A stretch of DNA of 64,000 nt from Fratercula arctica (Eukaryota > Chordata > Aves > Charadriiformes > Alcidae). The notes beneath the pieces are model-generated. The model was not told where the DNA came from. It saw nothing but the letters and a program-made list of their open reading frames with translations, and searched no databases. The stretch spans positions 2,230,100 to 2,294,099 of the forward strand of contig CANTUZ010000025.1 in the NCBI GenBank assembly GCA_947846985.1. The letters are read 5' to 3'. This document shows positions 45,251-57,935 of the stretch, one piece after another (positions within the stretch are counted from its first letter, which is position 1; each line of letters starts with the position of its first letter). The position numbers and the translations under genes are program-made.

Positions 45251-48200
45251 GGAGGGGGGCTGTGCTGTCAACTGTTATAACCCAGCTGCTAAAAGGCGTG
45301 TACGTGCCTTTTTATTTTAACCTTTTAGATGTTGTGCACCCAGGAAAGGAAGGGCTTTACATGCAGAAGGGCTGTTTGCAGAGATAAGCAGGCGGGTGGT
45401 GCTGAGACTTCACCAGGGGAGCAGGAGTAGGAAGCTCTTTCCTTCAAGCTTCCACTGGCAGTCCTGAGGGGAAGGCGAGGAGAAGGGAAAAAATGAAATC
45501 TCCCCTTTGATTTTTTCAGGAACAGCAACAGATACTAGTTTCTAATCCTATTCCACCCCCCAGGTTCCCACTAAAATCGAATTAGTATATAGTCCACCTC
45601 TCCATGTCTACAAAAAACATAATAAAAAACCATAAAGATTTATTGATGATAACATAGAGATACATTTTAAAGCAGCTTGGCATAAGGCTATTAAATTTTA
45701 AACGTTGGTATCTCAGGCAAAATCTATGTGTAGAATAGTTTAGCTTTAGACAAATTATTTAAAGTATTCAAAACCAGGAAATGGTTACCTGTAGGACAGG
45801 GTAAAGTTGATGTATCACAGCTGGATAATGAAAGCATATAGTATATGCATACAAGCAAATATTTTTTCCCCTGTATGTCCTCTTCCCTTTGAAACTTCCT
45901 TTTTTTCCCTCCCCTTTCCTTCTGGTTTTATGTCCAACAGTGGTTTGGTGACTGCGCTGTGGTTGCAGACTTCAGGCACTCTTCACCACTTACATGGGCC
46001 TAAGATGCATGCCTGGTTCACACTCATCATGTTATTTCTTCCAGTCCCAGAAGATGCTGACAGAACTGTATTCTGCCACTCTTCGCAGCCCTGTGAAGGT
46101 ACACTGGGGTAACTTTTGATACTCAGGAGAAACCTGGAGAGGCTTGTCACAGGAAAGTAATCACATTGCTTTAATTTTAATGATGGCTATACCAGAAGGA
46201 AAAAAAATGCCTATTTTCCATTTTCTTTGACAGCATCCTTAAACATGCTAGACAATAATTTAAACCTATATTTGCCTTTAATTTATTAAGTTCAAACACA
46301 GGCAATACTTCTGCATCTCATTACTGGATCTAGTTTGGGTAACAGACTCATTGCATGCTTAGCTAGTTTGAAACAGTTTAAGAGTAAACATGCAGATTTT
46401 TTTTTCATACATAATTATACCACTCCTCTTTAACACTGTGACTGAGGCATAGCACTTCTACCTCAAATATAAAAAGCAAGGTAGCAAATGTTTTAAAAAA
46501 GCTGCATTTTCTTTAGCTACACAAAATATATGCAACTTGTGCACATGTTCTCATCTAAAGCACACCTACTTGTGAGGGTAGCTTAACCCTTCTGTCAGCC
46601 TGAAGTTGGTGTCAGTAATATGTATACTTATAAACTGGAAGCTTCTGTATGAATGCAACTAATACATCCTACACAGTTTACTATGCAGATATGAAGAGAT
46701 TTACCTTCTTGTATTTCCTTAGTATGCTTCCAATCGTCACTCTTTAGTCACCTTTCTGTTGAATATGTCTTAGCATGAAAAGACTGAGTATGAGCTAGGA
46801 AAATAGCCTTTTTTAAAAAAAATGCTCTTCACCTTCATTACATTACCAAAAGAAAAAAGCAAAAATCAATATTGAAGCCTAAATAGTTCAAGTGAATAAT
46901 AAGAAAGATTATTGATAACTTCTTTACTATAGGAAAAAATATTTTCTTTGCTAGCAGGTACCCATTCTAAGTAACCGTTTAACACTCAGAAGATTTACTA
47001 GTGAAAATTATTTTTGATGCAGCTTCTTGAGTTCTTATAAAAATTTGATCAGGTTTATAAAACAAATTCTTGTATATTAAAGACATTTAAATAAAATCTT
47101 AATAGATGACAAACCTGTTTTAAATATATCTATAAAACAAATCTCACCACAACAGTTAAATTGGGAGAGTTAGATTTGTGGTCCTAAAATATGAACATGG
47201 TAACTTTTTAAAAGGAAGATGAATTAAGATAATCTAGTAGTTATCTAGCTGTCTAACTAAGATTAAATAGCTAGATAAGGTAAATTAAGCTATATAGTCG
47301 ACCTTGCTTGGTTTAATCTTAAATAGCAGTAGCTATTGCTGAAGCATAGCCAAATATACCTCAAAGCTTATTTTTTTATAACATAATAGCAAATTAAAAG
47401 CAGAGGAAAATATTTTAACTGTTAAATCTTCACAATTATAAAAAAACATTCTTTCCCATTACAGCAAGTGAGAATGCAGGTAGGTTCATCTCTTTGTCCT
47501 CCTTAGCCTCCAGATTAAAAACCAGGGTGCATAATCAAGGAGAAAGGGTAGGAGAAATAGCTGTTGCACTGAAAACTTCATATTCCAGGATCTCAAGACC
47601 TCCGTTTCTTCTTTTCCATCTCTACTAGCGAAAGACTGTCAAGCTTGAAGCTAGAAAGAGTTAACTATGCTGCATATATGAAACAGAAGTTCTTTCTCCT
47701 TTTTTCAGCACTGATAACTACTGATAACACAAGGCATATCAACTTTGGAAACCGGGACACCAATAGCGCTGTTTGGTTTTTTTAAGCAGCACAAGTGAAT
47801 AGTACTATCAACTCACTGACTAGCCTTCTGTAACATTAGAGGGACGGAGTATAGGGGTGGTACAGAAGAGCTTTCCAAAGGCTGAAGGGCTGCTAAGGAG
47901 AAGCACAATCATTCCAGAAAGAACCTTCCAAAGATTACTGCATCACAGTAAACTGAAGATGCAGAGGCTTCTACAGCTGAGCCATCTGACATCCCTAAAC
48001 ATATCACTTCCCAGGAGGTAACAAACAGGATGAAGTAGCGAGTTAGAAACTTCCAATTAAAAAAACCAAACATACTGATTATACAGAATTATGAGCATCT
48101 TAATTTTAATATGAATTCTCTCCCTTCCCTAAACATAAATGGCTAAAGACATGCTAGGTACATAATGGGTGCTAAATGTCTGCTCTATCCCCAGGAGTGT

Positions 48201-50165
48201 TTATTGCTGAAATTTGTCAGAAGGCAATGTTAGGAGCAATCTGACTTTATACATTCTGTTCAACAGAAGGCATTTTCTTTTTGATCTTCTAAATTATTGA
48301 TTAGCATTTAATATATTTATTGGTATTACTTTAGTTGTAAGCTATTAATTTAGTTAACTATTAGTTTTGATACTGTTCTTTTTCTAGAAACTTTTTTTAA
48401 TGCAGTGCCTTTTTCAGATTTCTTTCTTTTTTTTTGGTAGAAGGTTATTCCCTTGATCATATACTTGCATGAAGTGAGCATGATCTTGGATATCATGAAT
48501 GTTATTAAGAATTATCTCACTTTATTATTCAATCTGTTTCTTAAGACTTTACAACAAACTAAGTTTTAATAATCAGTCCAGCAGATATGTACACTTCATC
48601 AACTGTGTTTATTCTGTGTCACAGATCATTCTGTTAGTTATCACTATGTTCTTTGACTACTGTTTAGGCAAATATGCATTTATTGTTTAGTTATTTAATA
48701 CTTGCAATATATAACCCAAGTTGGGGGGGCTTATTTTAGGACTGAGATTAGTAAAAATATAAAATTTGTAGTTGGATAAGCAAGCAGAAGCTTCACAGTG
48801 AGAAGTCTGGGGATCTGCAGAATGGGCTTCCATTCAGATGTGAGTTTAGTGATTTTGCAGTTGAAAACTTCACAGTTAAACTACAAAATACCACGAACAG
48901 AAGAGGATGAGTATGTGTAAAGTATTTTTTGTTTGGTTTTGTTTTTTGAAAATAAATATCTTCTATCTTTAAAGTCAGATGATTATGCTGTCCCTTGGAG
49001 GTTTATACATTTCATTAGCATTAGCAAAAACTGAAGATAATTCTGAACATAATTCTACCATGTCAGCCTCTGTATTTTGTTGGGAAATGAATAAAAGTAC
49101 AATAAACTTATTTTTGAGGGGAAAAACTGACTTAGTTTTATATGAAAAATATTCTATAGAAAGCATATTTTTTAGCCATCAGATGGCTAAGATTTTTCTT
49201 GAAAATATGGTGAGAAAAAATATAAAAGAAATCTTTTGGAAAACTCACACATCTAGAAATTTATAGATGGATGGTTACAGATGGATGAAACCCCAAATAG
49301 GAGTTAGGAGCCCAGGTCTCTAAGGCCACTTTGGAAATTCCAGGTTTCATCTTTATTAAAAATAGTTGAGGAAAGAAAAATAATTAAACATGACACATTT
49401 CAAAGAACAGAGATAATTCTAGTAAGTTATCAATAATTCTAAATTTAAATCAATAATACTGAAAACTAAGTACAGTGTAAGAAGAAATACAGAAACTTAG
49501 GCCTGAATTCTGATTTATTTTAGTTTATTTTATTTCAAAGTCATAAATAACAGTGGTTTCAGTTTTGCCATGTAATTAATTCTTTCCTGAACAAGATAAG
49601 ATCCTGATTTCTGGCTCTGGAAGGACTTCAAGTAAAGTTCAGATTGATTATACTAATTAAATTTGTGGCTATTAGAAGGATCCTCTTCACATTTTATGAA
49701 AAAGGAAATTGGTTTTCCCCAACTGCCAAATATAATTTTTCTAGTCCTTAACGAAATTTTGTCTGTATCTTCAAGGCCATGAAAAAGATTTGTAGCAGCA
49801 TCAAAACAGGACTGACCTGTTAGTCTTTTTCCTGTACACAAGCTCAGCAGCTAATGAACTCTCATAAAATCACAGAAGGGGAAAACCAAAATAAACTCCC
49901 TCAATGACACTGCTTGCCCACAGAGATTTTTTACAGAAGTTTACTAATGTCCATGTTTTCAGTTCTCTACAGAAAAAAAGTTTGCAAATACAGCTGTAGC
50001 AGTCTTACACAAGAATTCCAAAACAGTCAACAAATCCATTTTTGAAGAAAATATATTTGGCTTACACACAATTATAGTGCATTTTAAAAGGGTCAGGTTG
50101 AGTGATAAAACCTTGAAAATGGTCCATTTTTTAGTACCTACCCTTATCTATATGTACTGCGTTTA
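45251..50165. other. Intergenic DNA between ISCA1 and TUT7
   Basis: AT-rich, with no recognisable exon, CR1 or LTR. The last TUT7 exons, which should lie between 58717 and ISCA1, were looked for here on the minus strand and not found. Confidence 0.45.
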
Positions 50166-50960
50166 CGTAGCAAGGTTTTGGTAGCGGGTGGGCTGCAGGG
50201 GTGGCTTCTGTAAGAAGACACCAGAAGCTGCCCCCGTGTCAGACAGAACCAGTTCTAGATGGCTCCAAGATGGACCCGCCACTGGTCAAAGATGAGCCAA
50301 TCAGCAATGTTTGTGATAACATATATAAAAAGGGGTAAAAACTGCTGTGCAACAGCAGCTGGGAGAGAGAAGTGAGAAAAATGTGAGAAACAACTCTGCA
50401 GACACCAAGGTCAGTGAAGGAGGGAGAGGAGGTGCTCCAGGTACCAGAGCAGAGATTCCCCTGCAGCCCATGGTGAAGACCATGGTGAAGCCAGTTGTCC
50501 TCCTGCAGCCTGTGGAGGACTCCACACCAGAGCAGGTGGATGGGCCCTGAAGGGAACTGCAGCCCGTGGGAAGGACCCACGTTGGAGAAATTCATGAAGG
50601 ACTGTCTCCCATGGGTGGGATCCCACACTGGAGCAGGGGAAGAGTGTGAGGAGGAAGGAGTGGCAGAGACAACGTGATGAACTGACTGCAACCTCCATCC
50701 CCCATCCACTTGCCCCTCTCGGGGGGAGGAGGTAGAAGAGTTGAGTGAAGTTGAGCCTGGGAAGAAGGGAGGGGTGGGGGGAAGGTGTTTTAAGATTTGT
50801 TCTTATTTTCTCATTACTCTACTCTGATTTGATTGGCAATAAGTTAAATTAATTACCCCAAGTCGAGTCTGTTTTGCCCGTGACGGTAATTGCTGAGTGC
50901 TCTCTCTGTCCTTGTCTTGACCCATGAGCTTTTAATTGTATTTTCTCCTCCTCCACTGTC
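50166..50960 (+). mobile_element. ERV LTR, copy 1 of a three-copy family
   Basis: It begins near CGTAGCAAGGTTTTGG (parallel to TGTGACAAGGTTTTG in copy 2), with ATATATAAAAAGGGG near 50323 as a TATA region and GGCAATAAGTTAAAT near 50835. It contains loosely repeated CTGCAGCCCATGG and CTGGAGCAGG motifs that create long false reading frames. It is truncated near 50960, lacking the terminal part that copy 2 has. Confidence 0.8.
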
Positions 50961-51254
50961 AAGTCCAACTATAATGGAAGCAAACACCATTCAATTTTAT
51001 ATTATCTGCTGTTCAAAACCAGGGAATATAAAAATTAAGACTAGATTTTTTTCAACCTAATGCCTAATGACAAATCACTGTGTTTAAAATGCCCAAACTT
51101 AAGTCTTGAGAAAGCCTTGTAGTGAAAACAGAATATATCCTCCCCCCAAACCAAACTGAGAATCTAATTGGAGATACTTAATTGCAGTTTAGCTTTCAGA
51201 AGTTTGTGAAAAGTCTTTTATTGAACTCCCCCTTCAGGTGCTGTATTGGGTGTA

Positions 51255-52015
51255 TGTGACAAGGTTTTGTTGGTGGTGGGGTGCTGCATGGGTGGCCCCC
51301 TTAGGATAAGATCAGGGGTTGCCCTGTGCTGGACACAGGCAGTTACAGATGGCTCTGCAACAGCCCCATCACAGGCCACAGCTGAGCCAATCAGCTAAGT
51401 TTATGTAACCTCTGTGAAAACATTTAAGAAATTGCAGCAAATGCCAAACAGGCAGAGGAAGAGGGAACAAAAAGAGTGAGAAACAACAGAGGGAACACTA
51501 AGGTCAGAAGAGGACAGGGGGTGCTCCACAGCAGAGCATGTATTCCCTGCAGCATGTGGTTGACTCACATGGGAGCAGAGGAAAGGTGTGAGAAGAAAGG
51601 AACAGCTGAAAGAAACCACTATATACTGACCATAACCTCTGCCCCACCCACCCTCTTTGTGCTGCTTCTTGCCTTGCTGAAGGGACTGAGTGTAACCTGT
51701 GGTGGTGATAAGGGGGAGGGGAGAGGAGTCTGGAGTGAAAGAGTGAAGTTCAGCATGGGAAAGGGGAGAGTGTTTTAATGCTTGCCTTTTTGTTTCCCAC
51801 TACCTGAATCAGTAATTAAATATTTATTTTAATTGGTAATAAATTAAGTTATTTTGCCCCAAGTCAAGTCTGTGACAGTAATTGGTAAGCAATTGCCTTG
51901 TCTTTATCTCAACCCATGAGATTTCTCATTCCTATTCTTCATATTTTCTTCCTCTGTTCCACTGTGGGGGGAAATGAGCAACTGGTTGGGTGCTAGCCAA
52001 GGCTAACCCACCACA
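51255..52015 (+). mobile_element. ERV LTR, copy 2, with attached gag remnant
   Basis: It begins TGTGACAAGGTTTTGTTGG and ends GGCTAACCCACCACA. Shares TCAGTTAAGC-like U3 words, the AGTGAGAAACAAC region and GGTAATAAATTAAG with copy 1, but lacks most of the repeated CTGCAGCCCATGG motifs. Internal ERV sequence follows directly, so it acted as a 5' LTR. Confidence 0.8.
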
Positions 52016-52361
52016 GGTGCCCCCAGAAGAGATCTATACAGGCTCCAAGGCAGTGGGGTTATGGGTGGCAAGGCATGTGGGAGACTATGGGCAGGTACCT
52101 AGAAAGGTTGCCACCTCCGATGGTCTGGGACTTCACTCCCAAACAAGTGCAGGATCCTGATGAACTGATAGAATGTTTGAAAAAAGCATGCCTTGGCTAT
52201 TTCAAGGAGGCACAACTTAATCACACTGTGCTGGGGCCTGGCCTACGCCTACCGAGCACCTGTTCTGCAGCAGAGCAGTCACAAGAACAGGAGGGTGAAG
52301 AGACTGAAATCATAAACGAGTCAAAAGCCACCCAGTCCCTATCCCTGAGTGAGCTGCAAGA
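52016..52361 (+). pseudogene. gag: ERV gag fragment downstream of LTR copy 2
   Basis: The 100-codon frame from 52075 (MWETMGRYLERLPPPMVWDF, then QDPDELIECLKKACLGYF) looks like an N-terminal gag part of an ERVL-type element. No clear primer binding site lies between it and the LTR, so that stretch seems deleted. A CR1 interrupts it near 52362. Confidence 0.55.
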
Positions 52362-53465
52362 TACACGGTGCCTTTGACACCATTTCCCACAGCATTCTCC
52401 TGGAGAAACTGGCTGCTCATGGCTTGGATGCGTAAAAAACTGGCTGGATGGCCAGGCCCAAAGAGTGGTGGTGAATGGAGTTAAATCCAGTTGGTGGCCG
52501 GTCACAAGTGGTGTTCCCCAGGGCTCAGTACTGGGGCCTGTTCTGTTTAACATCTTTATCAATGATCTGGAGGAGGGGATCGAGTGCACCCTCAGTAAGT
52601 TTGCAGATGACACCAAGTTGGGTGGGAGTGTCCACCTGCTTGAGGGTAGGAAGGCTTTGCAGAGGGATCTGGACAGGCTGGATCGATGGGCTGAGGCCAG
52701 TGGTATGAGGTTCAACAAGGCCAAATGCCGGGTCCTGCGCTTGGGTCACAACAACCCCATGCAGTGCTACAGGCTTGGGGAAGAGTGGCTGGAGAGCTGC
52801 CTGGCAGAAAAGGACCTGGGGGTGTTGGTCGACAGCTGGCTGAATATGAGCCAGCGGTGTGCCCAGGTGGCCAAGAAGGCCAACAGCATCCTGGCCTGTA
52901 TCGGTAATACTGTGCCTAGCAGGACTAGGGAAGTGATTGTCCCCAGTGAGACCGCACCTTCAATATTGTGTTCAGTTTTGGGCCCCTCACTACAAGAAAG
53001 ACATTGAGGTGCTGGAGCACATCCAAAGAAGGGCAACGAAGCTGGTGAGGAGTCTGGAGAACAAGTCTTATGAGGAGCAGCTGAGGGAACTGGGGTTGTT
53101 TAGCCTGGAGAAAAGGAGGCTGAGGGGAGACCTCATTGCTCTCTACAACTACCTGAAAGGAGGTTGTAGAGAGGTGGGGGTCAGTCTCTTTTCCCAAGTA
53201 ACAAGCGGTAGGATGAGAGGAAACGGCCTCAAGTTGCGCCAGGGGAGGTTTAGATTGGATATTAGGAAAAATTTCTTCACTGAAAGAGTTGGCAAGCACT
53301 GGAATAGGCTGCCCAGGGAAATGGTTGAGGCACTATCCCTAGAGGTATTTAAAAGACGGGTAGATGTGGTGCTTAGGGACATGGTTTAGTGGTGGACTTG
53401 GTAGCGTTATGTTAACGATTACACCTGATGATCTAACCAATCAAACCATTGATTTACAACCTAAA
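52362..53465 (+). mobile_element. 5'-truncated CR1 LINE, + strand
   Basis: The copy starts in RT ([19 protein letters not shown] reading), holds [20 protein letters not shown] and [11 protein letters not shown] (catalytic block near 52600), and ends [18 protein letters not shown]. One frameshift lies near 52945. Its 3' end abuts the 3' end of the minus strand CR1 at 53466, so the two meet tail to tail. Confidence 0.88.
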
Positions 53466-55455
53466 TGATTCATAGAATCATAGAATTGTTAAGGTTGGAA
53501 GGGACCTTAAAGATCATCTAGTTCCAACCCCCCTGCCATGGGCAGGGACATCTCCCACTAGATCAGGATGCTCAGAGCCCCATCCAGCCTGGCCTTAAAA
53601 ACTTCCAGGGATGGGGCTTCCACCACCTCTCTGGGCAACCTGTTCCAGTGTCTCACCACCTTCATGGTGAAGAACTTCTTCCTAACGTCCAGTCTGAATC
53701 GTCCCATCTCTAGTTTTAATCCATTCCCTCTAGTCCTACCATTACCCAACATCCTAAGAAGTCCCTCACCAGCTTTCTTGTAGGCCCCCTGAAGATACTG
53801 GTAGGCCACTATAAGGTCTCCTCGGAGCCTTCTCTTCTCCAGACTGAACAACCCCAACTCTCTCAGCCTGTCCTCATAGGAGAGGTGCTCCAGCCCTCTC
53901 ATCATCCTCGTGGCCCTTCTCTGGACATGTTCCAGCACGTCCATATCTTTCTTGTAGTAGGGGCTCCAGAATTGGACGCAGTACTCCAGGTGGGGTCTCA
54001 CAAGCGTGGAGTAGAGGGGGAGAATCACCTCCCTCGACCTGCTGGCCATGCTTCTCCTGATGCAGCCCAGGATACGATTGGCTTTCTGGGCTGCAAGTGC
54101 ACACTGACGGCTCATGTTGAGCCTCTCGTCCACCAGCACCCCGCAATTCCTTTTCTTCAGGGCTGCTCTCAAGCCAGTCACTGCCCAGCCTATATCGGTG
54201 CTTGGGATTGCCCTGACCCAGATGGAGGACCTTGCACTTGGTCTTGTTGAACTTCATGAGGCTGACACGGGCCCACCTCTCCAGCCTGTCAAGGTCCCTC
54301 TGGATGGCATCCCTTCCCTCCAGTGTGTCAGCCGCCCCACACAGCTTGGTGTCGTCGGCAAACTTGCTGAGGGTGCACTCAATGCCACTGTCCATGTCGC
54401 TGACGAAGATGTTAAACAAGACCGGTCCCAGTACTGATCCTTGAGGGACTCCACTCGTCACTGGCCTCCACTTGGACATGGACCCATTGACAGCCACTCT
54501 TTGGGTGCGGCTGTCAAGCCAGTTCTTTATCCACTGAATTGTCAGTCCATCAAAGCCATATTTTATCAGCTTGGAGACCAGGATGTCATGTGGGACAGTG
54601 TCAAAGGCTTTGCTCAGGTCCAGGTAAATGACGTCGGTTGCTCTCCCCTTGTCTATTGATGTTGTGACCTTCTCATAGAAGGCCACCAGGTTTGTCAGGC
54701 ACGATTTGCCCTTGGTGAAGCCGTGTTGATTGTACCCAATCACCTCTTCGTTATTCTTCTGCCTCAGCAGTGCTTCCAGGAGGATCTGCTCCATAATCTT
54801 ACCAGGCACGGAGGTGAGACTGACTGGCCTATAGTTCCCTGGTTCCTCCTTCTTTCCCTTTTTGAAAATGGGGATTATGTTTCCCCTTTTCTAGTTAGTG
54901 GGGACCTCACCAGACTGCCATGTCTTTTGGGATATAACAGAGAGCGGTTTAGCAACCTCATCCGCCAGTTCCCTCAATACCCATGGGTGTATCCCATCGG
55001 GTCCCATGGACTTGTTCACTTTCAGGTTCATCAGATGGTCATGAACCTGATCTTCACTTACGATGGGCAGTTCTTTCCAACCCCTGCCATTGTCTTCTGT
55101 GGCTCCGGGAGTGTGGCTGGAGCCCTTGCCAGTGAAGACTGAGGAAAAGAAGTCATTGAGAACCTCAGCCTTCTCCATATCCCTTGTCACCAGTTCTCCC
55201 GTTTCCTTTCTGAGGGGGCTCACACCTTCCCTAGTTGTCTTCTTACCATTAATGTACCTATAGAAATTTTTGCTGTTTCCCTTGATCTCCCTGGCTAGAT
55301 TTAATTCTAACTGAGCTTTAGCTTTTCTCACCAGGTCTCTTGCTGCTCGGACAGCTTCCTTATATGCCCCCCATTCCAGCTGTTCTTTCTTCCACTCCTT
55401 GTAAAGATACTTTTTGTGTGACAGTGTGTCCAGGAGCTCCTTGTTCATCCAGATT
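53466..55455 (-). mobile_element. 5'-truncated CR1 LINE, minus strand, RT almost intact
   Basis: The 3' end (ATTCATAGAATCATAGAAT) is complete. The RT reading runs from the linker ([18 protein letters not shown]) through [50 protein letters not shown] and FADDTKL (near 54345). Damage is limited to a stop near 54892 and a frameshift near 54150. The endonuclease domain is missing by truncation. Confidence 0.9.
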
Positions 55456-55600
55456 CTCTGATTCTATATTCAAAAAGGTTTGAGCCATCATCCAGGCAAG
55501 CAAATTATCAGCTGTTTGCTCCAATGCTGGAGCCAATGTTTTGGCTACTGCTAAGCAGTCCTCATACAGCATCAAGGCTGTCTCTTCAACATTCCCTCCT
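55456..55600. other. Short unassigned stretch
   Basis: A minus strand reading (MMLYEDCLAVAKTLAPALEQ and onward) is open but unassigned; it may be an ERV gag scrap. Confidence 0.3.
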
Positions 55601-56023
55601 CACCCCAAAAACTAGTAGTCTGGAGGTGGGAAAAAGCTTGGGAGGGGACATAGCTAGGACAGCTGACCCAAACTGACCAAAGAGAGATTCCATACCATAT
55701 GATGTCGTGCTCAGCAATAAAAGCTGGGGAAGAAGGAGGAAGGGGGAACATTCAGAGTTATGGTGTTTGTCTTCCAGAGCAACCACTATGCATACTGAGG
55801 CCCTACTTCCCAGGAAGTTGCTGGACATCGCCTGCTGATGGGAAGTGGAGAATAAATCTTTTGTTTTCCTTTACTTCCATGCACAGCCTTTGCTTTTCTT
55901 TATTAAACTGCATTTATCTTGACCCATGAGTTCTTTTGATCTTATTTTCTCCCCTCCCTGTCCTGCTGAGTGATAGGGTGACTTGGTGGACACCTGGCAG
56001 CCAGACAAGGTCAACCCACCACA
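55601..56023 (+). mobile_element. 5'-truncated ERV LTR with internal leader
   Basis: Words shared with the LTR at 1724 (ATTCCATACCATA, TGCTCAG, CTTGACCCATGAG) and an end in GGTCAACCCACCACA mark the distal part of an LTR. CAATAAAAGC near 55713 is TATA-like. The 5' edge is uncertain. Confidence 0.65.
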
Positions 56024-56031
56024 GTCCTTTT

Positions 56032-56045
56032 TGGCACCCAACGTG
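56032..56045 (+). promoter_or_regulatory. Primer-binding-site-like sequence, lysine type
   Basis: TGGCACCCAACGTG, eight bases after the LTR end, resembles the tRNA-Lys1,2 primer site with one mismatch. It supports reading 55601-56023 as a 5' LTR. Confidence 0.6.
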
Positions 56046-56405
56046 TGCACAAGACGATGGCAGTTTTGTATTAAGCATGCTATAGTTATAGTAGTTATTA
56101 AATGGCAAGCTTCTGTGCGGGTCATGGAGTTTGCTGGCTGCACTGCTTATTTCTTTATTTTGGTGAGCTTGGGAACACGCTAGTACAAAAAAATGGCTAT
56201 GTGCTTTTCCCTGGCATTGATGGCCTTACTGTGCTGGGAGAGCTATCTTGTGGAGAGGATGAGGGAATACATCTCCCTCTTCCTAAATGGGATTGATATG
56301 AGTGGTTTTATTATGCAGGCTCCCAAAGTCCTTCAACCTTACATGAGCTGTTTAATACAACTAATTAACACTGTTGGCATACTGTGAGGTTTGTGGAATC
56401 TGGTG
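56046..56405 (+). mobile_element. ERV leader / 5' internal remnant
   Basis: Follows the primer site. Short open frames only; no gag domain is recognisable. It ends near the next LTR fragment. Confidence 0.45.
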
Positions 56406-56520
56406 TCACCCTGTTATGTGGTTTGAGCCGGGTTGGCCAATGACAAGACAACAGATGCTCTCCCTCACCTCTCACTCCAAGGAGGAGAAGAAGAAGAGAG
56501 ATAAAGAGATTTGTGAGACA
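56406..56520 (-). mobile_element. LTR end fragment, related to 60058-60300
   Basis: GTGGTTTGAGCC, GTTGGCCAATGACA, ACAGATG and the AGAGATTTGTGAG run parallel the start of 60058-60300. If these are LTR 3' ends (AAACCAC terminus), the sense strand is minus. Cut by the CR1 at 56522. Confidence 0.5.
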
Positions 56521-56521
56521 G

Positions 56522-57330
56522 CCTAGACAGGCTGGAGAGCTGGGCAGAGAAGAACCTAATGAGGTTCAACAAGGACAAGTGTAGGGTCCTGCACCTGGGG
56601 AGGAAGAATGACAGGCACCAATATAGGTTAGGGGTGGACCTGCTGGAAAGCAGCTCTGAAGAAAAGGATCTGGGGGTTTTGGTAGACAGTAAATTATCCA
56701 TGAGCAAGCAATGTGCCCTTGTCGCCAAGAAGGCCAACGGAATTCTGGGCTGCATAGGGAAGAGTGTGGCCAGCAGGTCAAGGGAGGTCATTCTCCCCCT
56801 CTACTCTGCACTGGTGAGGCCGCACCTGGAATACCGTGTCCAGCTCTGGGCTCCCCAGTTCAAGAGAGACAGGGAACTACTGGAGAGAGTCCAGCAGAGG
56901 GCAACAAAGACGATTGAGGGATTGGAGCATCTCCCTTAGGAGGAAAGGCTGAGAGAGCTGGGACTCTTTAGCCTGGAGAAGAGAAGGCTGAGGGGAGACC
57001 TTATTAATGTTTACAAGTATCTAAAGGGTGGGTCTAAGGAGGATGGAGCCAGACTCTTTTCAGTGGTTCCCAGTAACAGGACGAGGGGTAACGGGCACAA
57101 GCTGGAACATAGGAAGTTCTGATCAAATATGAGAAAAAACTTCTTTACGGTGAGGGTGACAGAGCACTGGAACAGGCTGCCCAGGGAGGCTGTGGGGTCC
57201 CCTTCTCTGGAAGGGCAAAAAGGTGGTGGATGAGCTTCAATGGTGATAAATGTAAGGTAATGTATCTAGTGAAAAAGAAATCTAAACTATGTCCATGAGA
57301 TGTTGAACTGGGAGCTAGAAATTAAATCAA
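56522..57330 (+). mobile_element. 5'-truncated CR1 LINE with a second CR1-like scrap
   Basis: The reading starts at [13 protein letters not shown] sequence, contains [19 protein letters not shown] and [19 protein letters not shown], and has a stop at 56937. It ends abruptly near 57215 without the usual 3' UTR. Then a short piece with GATGAGCTTCAATGGTGATA resembles a different CR1 stretch. Confidence 0.75.
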
Positions 57331-57344
57331 AGGAAAGAGAAGAG

Positions 57345-57935
57345 ACCATGAGCTTCCCTGTGCCAGACAGAGCCAGTTCCAGACAGCTCCAAAACAGGCC
57401 CACCACTGGCCAAAGCTGAGCCAATCATCAGCAATGTTAGTAGTGCCTCTTTGATAACATATTTAAGAAAGGGTAAAATACACTGCACAGCAGCAGCTGA
57501 GAGAGAGAAATGAGGAAAGGAGAGAGAAAACTTTGCAGACACCAAGGTCAGTGAAGGAGGGGGAGGAGGTGCTCCACACACTGGAGCAGAGATTCCTCTC
57601 CAGCCTGTGGTGAAGACGAAGGTGATGCAGGTTGTCCCCCTGCAGCCCATGAAGGACCACGCTGGTGCACGTATCCTCACTGCAGCCCATGGAGGACCCT
57701 ATGCTGGAGCAGGTGGATGTGCCCTGAAGGAAGCTGCAGCCCATGGAGAGCCCAGGCAGGAGCAGGCTTCTGACAGGAACTGTGGCCCATGGGGAACCCC
57801 TGCTGGAGCAGTCTGTGCCTGAAGGACTGTACCCCGTGGAAAGGACCCATGCTGGACCAGTTTGTGAAAGACTGTATGCCATGGGTGAGACCCCACACTG
57901 GAGCAAGGGAAAAGTGTGAGGAGAAAGGAGTGTGT
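57345..57935 (+). mobile_element. ERV LTR, copy 3, truncated at both ends
   Basis: It runs parallel to copy 1 from GTGCCAGACAGAGCC to AGTGTGAGGAGAAAGGAGTG. The GCAGCCCATGGA/GCTGGAGCAG motif block is longer than in copy 1, so the internal repeat number varies within the family. Confidence 0.75.

Noticed and set aside
50239..50709. 156-codon minus strand frame in the LTR region
   Set aside because: It is antisense to an LTR with repeated CTGCAGCCC motifs; the same kind of frame recurs in the copy at 57345, so it is composition-driven.
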